From Smittium culicis (Eukaryota; Kickxellomycota; Harpellomycetes; Harpellales; Legeriomycetaceae): a DNA stretch of 15,422 nucleotides. The number at the start of each line of letters is the position of its first letter. Within the stretch, counting starts at the first letter, position 1. Shown piece after piece: positions 10,112-15,422 of this stretch. The DNA lies in the NCBI GenBank assembly GCA_001970855.1, contig LSSN01005992.1, forward strand, positions 1 through 15,422, written 5' to 3'. A model generated the notes under the pieces. It was given only the letters and a program-made list of their open reading frames with translations. It was not told where the DNA came from and did not search any database. A program made the position numbers and the translations under genes.

Positions 10112-11236
10112 CTAATTAACTTTTAGGTAAATCGACGGGTCATCAATTAGAACTAAGCTTTATTCTTTTTTTGATAATAATATTTTGTTTTTTCTTCTTT
10201 AGACACAATTTTCGTGTTTTGTTTTGCTTTTCTTTTCCTCTATCTTTTTGTAAGCAATTACTGGCCCTAAATTTAATTTAGATACTGTTAGCTCAATTAT
10301 TTATTCTTCAGGAAGCTCCTCAATTTTGGACATGTTTAATTTCACTACATTAATTTTTTTTTTATATATTTTTTGTTTAATTTTTTTTCCAACATTAATT
10401 ATAGTTTCTCTAATGTTTCTAATATCTTTCGATTAATATAAAATTTTTTGAACATATTTCATGTCTATATGTTTTCTGTGAATGTACGCTTCTATTTTTT
10501 TCATGCTTCTCAGCTCACCAGGTTGCCTACATCATCAATAGTATCATTTATTTTAATTTTTTGCTCTCTTAAATTTTGATTGGTTGTATTTTAAACTAGA
10601 CCGATTTGGTTTGGTAATATGTCTTAAGAATAGATATTTTTAGAATTTTTAACCCTACATAATTTATTTTATCATATTTTTTTTTCATCATTATATAACT
10701 GAATTCATAATTTTAAAATATTTTTCGGAATGCTACTTTTATTAAGTTAAGCATATTTTGCAGATTTTGCAGATTTTTTGGTTTTTACTTAGGTTTTCTA
10801 TTTTTGAAAAATATTTTTATATTCTTAATTGCATAGATGTTAATATACTTATGCTTTAGTACTGTGATACCAATCGCTTCGCCTACAAGCGATATTTTCC
10901 GTACAAGGATCGGGAAAAACCAAAAATTTACAATCCGTTGATCATAGTGTATTAAGATATTTACAGTCTTTGGAATATTCATTGGTTTCAAGTAAGGTTA
11001 TTTTTTTTGTTTTTAAATGTAGTTACAATTTTTTTTGTCTTTTCTACTTCTTCCTGACTCTTAAATTTCATAAAGAGGATTTCCTTTTTGTTTTCTATTT
11101 TGATATCAACTAACTATGTTAGTATATCTTAAATAATGGATTCTAATTCAGAGTCGACGTCTTTGAGAACGCAACCCAGATTATATGGGATGCCACCCAG
11201 GCAAATAATTTTTTATTGCGGTTCTATTCCGGATAA
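10112..11236 (-). pseudogene. ORF1-like remnant, possible RNA-binding segments
   Basis: Three minus-strand segments join with two compensating frame changes. Segment 1 (11236-10988) has three internal stops in about 82 codons and includes CLGGIPYNLGCVLKDVDSE, then ILFMKFKSQEEVEKTKK. That layout (a Gly-Ile-Pro strand, then a Phe-x-Phe-like strand followed by an acidic helix) recalls an RRM fold. Segment 2 (10991-10596) is one frame over, with two internal stops in 131 codons, and includes NIPKTVNILIHYDQRIV and a possible second RRM-like strand ending KHKYINIYAIKNIKIFF. Segment 3 (10531-10112) returns to the first frame with four internal stops in 139 codons; it is lysine/glutamate-rich, for example MSKIEELPEE and YKKIEEKKSKTKHENC. 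About a dozen stops would be expected in each of the two longer segments by chance. Coding origin is well supported; the RRM reading is an inference. Confidence 0.5.
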
Positions 11237-11760
11237 TTATTTTATAAGTGGTGTGGGTTCATATTTGATTTTCTATTTCTTTTATTTTGATTTTGCTCTT
11301 CAGTTAAAAAATTTTGCGCAGCTTGAGTGTAATCCTTTCTATAAAAATTTTCTATAGTTTTCATTCTTTGATTTTGGTTTTCAAGTATACTTTAGATTTA
11401 ATATTTAATTTTTGGCCAATTTTATTGGTTGATAAAATTACATTTCTTTGGAGTAGAAAAGTATAAGCCTTTTTATCTATATTTTTATATCCCAAAAAAA
11501 TATGAGCTTTTTACATCCTATTTTTTCAGCACTTTAGTTTTACAAACTGTAACTTGTTAGAATATAAAATTCTTTCTTTCTTCATTCATGGTATCCAATT
11601 TATTTAATTCCAAATTATACATGCTCCTTTTCCATTTAATAAAAATCACTTTGGTTATTTATAATTTTGTTCGAAAAATTATACTGAGCAATTTTATTTA
11701 ATTACCATCAATTTTTACTCATAATAGAATATTTTAAAAACTTTATTTTATGAGGGAATA

Positions 11761-13040
11761 GCAAAAAAAAAACGCGAGTTTTGATCTAAGACAAGTTAAC
11801 TATTTACAACAGAAAAATTATATATATATTTTTAATTTTTAAATAAAAGCTGTCAAGAATTATTGCTGACTTTTTTAAATCTTTTATATTGTAAAAAATG
11901 CACAATTATCGTTATTTTAATTACAGAAACCCTTTTTATCATTTCAGGAATTTTAAAAATTTTCAGATTATATGTCACCAGGAATATAAATGGAAGATTC
12001 TCTTGAGTAACTCGAAATTTTTAACATATACATTTTGCTCATCAACCAATTTTTTATTTTTAAATTATTCTTATTGATGATATCTAAAAGTATACATATG
12101 AAAACTAATAGCTTTGTTTAGTTTACATTTGTGCAAGTGTTTTTTTAAGAAAAAAATCTGCTTCTCACAAGAACCACCTATATATTTAGCTTTCTAATAT
12201 ACTTTTTTTTTTTGATATATCTCAAAAAAGGCTTAACTTAGTAATTATTGGATTATTCAGTCCTTTTAAAAGTAAAGAAAAGCAATTTAGCTAAATATAC
12301 GTTGTCAATAGAATATTTTTTCTAAGGAAATTTTGGAAACTGATAGCCGCGCTAATTAAGTTGAGGTATTTACTCCGTTATTTTAGATATATTTATGAGC
12401 TTGTAGCAGTTTTTTCATAGTTTAAAGAGTATTTTAGATTTTTTTGTTATAAAAAATAATAATAAAGTATAGATTTTTTTGATTTTTTGAATAGTTTTCA
12501 CTTCTGTTATACTTGGTAAATTCAATAAATTGATATAGTAACAAGATTTGAAAAAAAAAAATATAACGCTGTAAATCGTCCACTTCTATTATTTTAGAAT
12601 GATATTAGATCCGTTTACTAAATTAAAAAACGTTTTTGAAAATGTCACACAATCATTCACAATAATAAAAAATCGTTTTTTACGATACATTTATTTGAGT
12701 GAATATTTTTTTTAATTGTGGAGTTTTATATAATAGTGACTAAGCGTTTTTTTATTTTATAGGTAAAAAAAATACACATCTAGCTAAATGCTTTTCTTTT
12801 TGGAAAATACTAAATTTATTATATGACATAGAGAATTTAATCTAATCTGATAAATACATAATTAACTAGAGCCTATCTTTCAAAGGTTGGATAAAAATAT
12901 GCGGTAACTTTATCTTGATATTTTAACTACGGTATTTAATAAAATAGATCAAAGCGGCGATCATTAAATTCTATCAAATTTATAAGTAAATAATCATGTT
13001 TCACAACTCCAAATCCCCTGGTATTAGCTTTTTTCAGATG
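11761..13040. other. AT-rich stretch without a clear gene
   Basis: It lies between the estimated 5' end of the LINE remnant and the MITE cluster. I see no coding signal beyond the doubtful scrap at 12599-12715. A 12-base palindrome AAAAACGTTTTT lies near 12629-12640. A/T runs are frequent. Confidence 0.5.
12599..12715 (+). pseudogene. Short open frame, possible hAT transposase scrap
   Basis: A 38-codon frame begins ATG and reads MILDPFTKLKNVFENVTQ, then SFTIIKNRFLRYIYLSEYFF. hAT-family transposases carry a conserved Leu-Asp-Pro-Arg-(Phe/Thr)-Lys-x-Leu block ahead of their dimerisation domain, and LDPFTKLK is reminiscent of it, lacking the Arg. An upstream in-frame stop lies seven codons before the ATG, and no further transposase motif is visible downstream. 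The resemblance is short and may be chance. Confidence 0.12.
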
Positions 13041-13113
13041 CATATGGGAGACTCTTATGCTAACCAGAAAGTTTTCTAATAAAATTTTCCTATACTTCAA
13101 ATTTTATTTGGTT

Positions 13114-13309
13114 TTTACCCCTTTCCTGTCCAACGCTCTTTTAAAAAATAAAATTTATGATTCGTTTGTGATTTATAAGTATATTTACTTTTTGCTATTA
13201 TTCAAAAATAAACCAATATTTCTTAAAGCCCCGGAATTAAAGTATTTTTATTGAACACAGTTGGCTATATTTGGTGGGCCAAAAATAGTCTACCGCCCGG
13301 GAAAGGGTT
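13114..13309. mobile_element. piggyBac-like MITE, copy 1 (degenerate ends)
   Basis: A non-autonomous element of about 190 bp with no coding capacity. The left end reads TTTACCCCTTTCCTGTCCAA and the right end, on the reverse strand, AACCCTTTCCCGGGCGG. Its interior is clearly homologous to copy 2, for example ATTCGTTTGTGATTTATA and GGAATTAAAGT. The flanking tetranucleotides have decayed from TTAA (TTTA on the left, TTGC on the right). An open frame at 13057-13254 runs through it and is not a gene. Confidence 0.6.
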
Positions 13310-13328
13310 GCATTCAACTAAAATGCAA
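13308..13328. repeat. 7-bp perfect inverted repeat at MITE 1 edge
   Basis: TTGCATT at 13308-13314 pairs with AATGCAA at 13322-13328 over a 7-base loop. It begins at the last bases of MITE copy 1. Small, possibly chance. Confidence 0.4.
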
Positions 13329-13415
13329 TATCAAATGGATTAAACATTTTATCCAATTAAAATAGATATTCATTATTAGCAAATAAAACTCCAAGTAGAA
13401 AAAGTTCCTCTCGTG

Positions 13416-13612
13416 TTAACCCTTTTCCGCCCAACAGTCTTTAATAATATGAATTTATTGATTCGTTTATGATTTATAGGCAAACTTATTATTTGCAAAT
13501 GGTTTAGCATATACCAATAGTTGATTGTATCTCGGAATTAAATTATATTTATTGAATATAATTTTCTATATTTGGTAGATCAAAAACAGTCTATTCCCCG
13601 CGAAAGGGTTAA
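13416..13612. mobile_element. piggyBac-like MITE, copy 2 (TTAA-flanked)
   Basis: A 189-bp element (13420-13608) flanked on both sides by an intact TTAA (13416-13419, 13609-13612), the signature target duplication of piggyBac transposases. The ends are inverted: CCCTTTTCCGCCC on the left and, on the reverse strand, CCCTTTCGCGGGG on the right. CCC-starting inverted ends next to TTAA are established for the piggyBac superfamily. It has the same interior as copy 1 in the same orientation, with an estimated 25% divergence. It encodes nothing and would depend on a transposase elsewhere in the genome. Confidence 0.7.
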
Positions 13613-13626
13613 GTATCTCCCATATC

Positions 13627-14149
13627 TACGTTTGTATCTCGAATAATATTTTTTATTTTTAAAAAAGAAAGTCTAAGAAATAAATGAATTTTACATTTTA
13701 TGTAATGTTTTTTATTGCACAAAATAAGGCTGTTTTAAGTGCAAATAATATCAAAAAATGTTGAAGATACGAAACAAGATATGGTTAGTGATTTTCTTGA
13801 ATTTAAATTTATACTTGTAAATGTATATTTTTGATTATTGATTTTTTTTTTTTTTGGACTCAGGAATGCGGTTTGAAAAAAGAAATTAGCTTGGATATTT
13901 TGAATTTTCTTTTTGAAGTTAAAATTTAAATGATATAATTCAATGATTTGAATTTTTTATATTAGTTTATAGGGTTTATCATTCAAAAATAATTATTTAT
14001 TCATATTCAATGTTTATAAAAACGTCAAGTTCATTTAATTATAATTATCTGTTATCAAAAGTGGGTAATAATTTTAAAATAAGATATATTCAATGCGCCT
14101 CATTAAAATTCCAGCTTTTATTTATATCAAAATACAGTCTACTATTATA
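13627..14149. other. No gene; contains a 14-T run
   Basis: No coding signal found. An uninterrupted run of 14 T lies at 13842-13855, preceded by ATTATTGA-type sequence. It could be the complement of a retroposon poly-A tail or a simple microsatellite; no retroposon body or target duplication can be tied to it. Confidence 0.5.
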
Positions 14150-14397
14150 GGATTTTACATTCTATTTTGCAAAATTCCAAAACAGTTTTACAAAAAAAAT
14201 TTTTTTTCGCTCCTCAATTTGCGAAATTACGCAAGTACTTTAAAAACGATTTTACATTGTGTAATTTTAATTTTGCCAAGCTTTCTTTCAATTTTGCTAA
14301 GCTCGCATTCGACATTGATAAGCTGCTTGCTTGTGCGTGAAAAAGAAAAATCGGGGCTACTAAAAATCTCTGCTTTTAAAAAAATACTATTTTTATA
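14150..14397 (+). repeat. Foldback repeat, left arm
   Basis: This arm is homologous, in inverted orientation, to 15186-15403, at roughly 85-90% by eye over the best part. Shared blocks include CATTCTATTTTGCAAAATT, CTCAATTTGCGAAATTACGC and GCATTCGACATTG. The left arm has an extra 21-bp unit: 14269-14289 and 14290-14310 are tandem copies matching at 17 of 21 bases, and the right arm has only one. Open frames on both strands here (plus 14093-14398, minus 14227-14421) have counterparts in the other arm, but the differences are largely amino-acid changing and one is broken by a stop there, so I take the arm as non-coding repeat. The outer end is not sharply defined. Confidence 0.75.
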
Positions 14398-15185
14398 ATT
14401 TTTACCATTAAACTGTCTCATTGTTAAATTATACTAAAAAACATTTTTAGCTATATTTTATTCATAATTATTATTTATCATAAACAAACAGTATGGAGGT
14501 GGCAGGTGGAAACTTACTCAAAATAAAATAAGAAATGAAAAAAAATTAAACAGCAAGTAGTATTCCGGATTTTTTTTTGGTTTAATTACAATATATAAGC
14601 TTATTTTTAGTCCCAGTATATGGAAATATATATTTTTGCTATAAATGTCTATAAAGTGTTCATAAAATATTTTATTAGAACTTATAAAAAAATATATAAG
14701 CTTACTATTATTAAATATTACTAAAAAATAAGTTTGAAAAATTTTACAAAACTATACTAGTTATAATGTTGTTATAATATTTTGCAATAAAAAGTGCTTC
14801 TCTTAATCTATGAAAGCTTTTCTATTTGCTAGTCAAATAGTAGTTGATCTAATCTTTCTGTGAGTTAGTGTCCGTATAATTAAGTAATATTATATATTCG
14901 TATTAGTGTACATATATATAACCTTAGGTACGTATAATTTTGAGATTGATAAATTTTAGTTTTGACTAATTCTGGGCAACGTTTGCTTGCAATAAAAGAA
15001 GCCATTTAGAATACTATATAATAAAGTTATAATATACATTTATATTATGTAGGTAAATAGAAAAAGAAATACATACCTAGATGCTAAAAAAAATCAAGGC
15101 TAATAGATTTTTAGTAAAATATTTAATAGTAATCACTAATAAAACTTGTAGATTTTTTTTTCATTAATAAAATTATTACTGCGCT
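14398..15185. other. Spacer of the foldback structure, no gene
   Basis: About 790 bp of AT-rich DNA with no coding signal. ATATATAAGCTTA appears near 14591 and again near 14693, a short direct repeat about 100 bp apart. GTATGGAGGTGGCAGGTGG near 14492-14510 is an unusually G-rich patch for this window. No transposase or RNA gene is visible. Confidence 0.5.
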
Positions 15186-15403
15186 GTAAAATATTATTTT
15201 TAGAGCAGAAATTTTTAGTAGACCCAATATTTCTTTTTCACGAACAAATGGGCAGCTTTGCAATGTCGAATGAGAGCTTAGAAAAATTGAAATTACACAG
15301 TGTAAAATCGTTTTGAAAGTACTTGCGTAATTTCGCAAATTGAGACGTGAATTTTTTTTTTTGTAAAACTGTTTTTTAATTTTGCAAAATAGAATGTGAA
15401 ATA
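15186..15403 (-). repeat. Foldback repeat, right arm
   Basis: Reverse complement of the left arm, lacking its extra 21-bp unit. Homology is strong from about 15201 to 15397 and weakens outside. The window ends at 15422, so any flanking target duplication or further terminal sequence on this side is missing or barely included. The frame open on the minus strand at 15123-15338 belongs to this repeat and is not supported as a gene. Confidence 0.75.
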
Positions 15404-15422
15404 CTACATAGTATCAGGTGTG

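Larger units (their letters stand above)
5150..11760 (-). mobile_element. Decayed LINE-like (non-LTR) retrotransposon
   Basis: On the minus strand this interval contains a series of readable coding remnants in the order expected of a LINE: a gag/ORF1-like segment, an endonuclease-like segment, a linker, a reverse-transcriptase-like segment and a C-terminal tail. Each is broken by several stops, and the reading frame shifts a few times, often near homopolymer runs. The plus strand is markedly T-rich here (clearest at 5.9-6.8 and 9.9-11.6 kb), so the presumed sense strand is A-rich, as is common for LINEs. The outer limits are estimates: the left end is where the skew and the remnants stop, the right end where they fade. 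No target-site duplication or poly-A tail was identified. The total length of about 6.6 kb, including a 429-bp insertion, fits a LINE. The assignment rests on motif resemblance and order, not on a database match; the element is certainly non-functional. Confidence 0.5.
13041..13626. repeat. Imperfect inverted repeat enclosing the MITE pair
   Basis: CATATGGGAGACTCTTA at 13041-13057 matches the reverse complement of 13610-13626 (GATATGGGAGATACTTA) at 14 of 17 positions, including ten in a row. The right copy overlaps the TTAA at the end of the second MITE. The pair could be the ends of a larger element into which the MITEs inserted, or remnants of a third related copy. Confidence 0.4.

Noticed and set aside
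11136..11357. 73-codon open frame on the plus strand
   Set aside because: Overlaps the ORF1-like minus-strand remnant, whose charged, helix-strand pattern fits a protein better. This region is less AT-rich, so chance openness is easier.
13057..13254. 65-codon open frame with ATG on the plus strand
   Set aside because: It starts at the inverted repeat edge and runs into MITE copy 1; the homologous MITE copy 2 does not keep it open.
13842..13855. 14-T run as the tail of a retroposon
   Set aside because: No retroposon body or target-site duplication can be tied to it; homopolymers of this size are unsurprising at this composition.
14093..14398. 101-codon open frame on the plus strand, the longest in the window
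   Set aside because: It is mostly the foldback left arm. The other arm is open in the matching frame, but the differences are mainly amino-acid changing and the first 19 codons lie outside the repeat, so there is no sign of protein-level constraint.
15123..15338. 71-codon open frame on the minus strand
   Set aside because: Counterpart of the left-arm frame within the right foldback arm; repeat DNA, and its last part runs into unrelated spacer.
1..15422. tRNA, rRNA, CRISPR array, bacterial operon or riboswitch
   Set aside because: No tRNA-like internal boxes, no regularly spaced short repeats, no ribosome-binding-site-led gene runs were seen; the mobile-element types are eukaryotic.

Overview
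This is AT-dominated eukaryotic nuclear DNA (about 80% A+T by eye) with no intact protein-coding gene and no RNA gene that I can recognise. Because stop codons are very frequent at this composition, short open frames mean little. I judged coding origin by long same-frame stretches with too few stops, by motif order, and by repeats. The contents (a dead LINE-like retroelement, piggyBac-type MITEs and a foldback repeat) suggest a repeat-rich, AT-rich eukaryotic genome. An arbuscular-mycorrhizal-type fungus is one possibility, but this is a low-confidence guess.

Layout. 1-2355: gene desert. 2356-2682 (+), within a wider frame 2281-2820: an unrecognised decayed coding stretch (109 codons, one internal stop). 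2683-5149: desert with two inverted repeats. About 5150-11760 (-): what looks like one badly decayed LINE-type (non-LTR) retrotransposon, read right to left. It starts with an ORF1-like, possibly RNA-binding segment (11236-10112), then an endonuclease-like segment (9899-9480), a linker (9350-8891), a reverse-transcriptase-like segment (8623-6857), and C-terminal remnants (6226-6014 and 5738-5150). The RT-like part is interrupted by a 429-bp unit bounded by 44-bp direct repeats (7096-7139, 7481-7524), with a perfect 17-bp hairpin beside the first repeat. About 11760-13040: no clear gene, only a very doubtful transposase scrap at 12599-12715. 13041-13626: two related ~190-bp piggyBac-like MITEs in tandem, bracketed by a short imperfect inverted repeat. 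About 14150-15403: a large foldback structure with ~220-250-bp arms and an ~790-bp spacer.

How it works together: nothing here looks like a functioning pathway. The window reads as layered mobile-element debris: an old LINE, a later insertion into it, MITE insertions, and an inverted repeat. The points most worth checking are the unassigned plus-strand relic, the direct-repeat/hairpin unit, the TTAA-flanked MITE pair and the foldback repeat.
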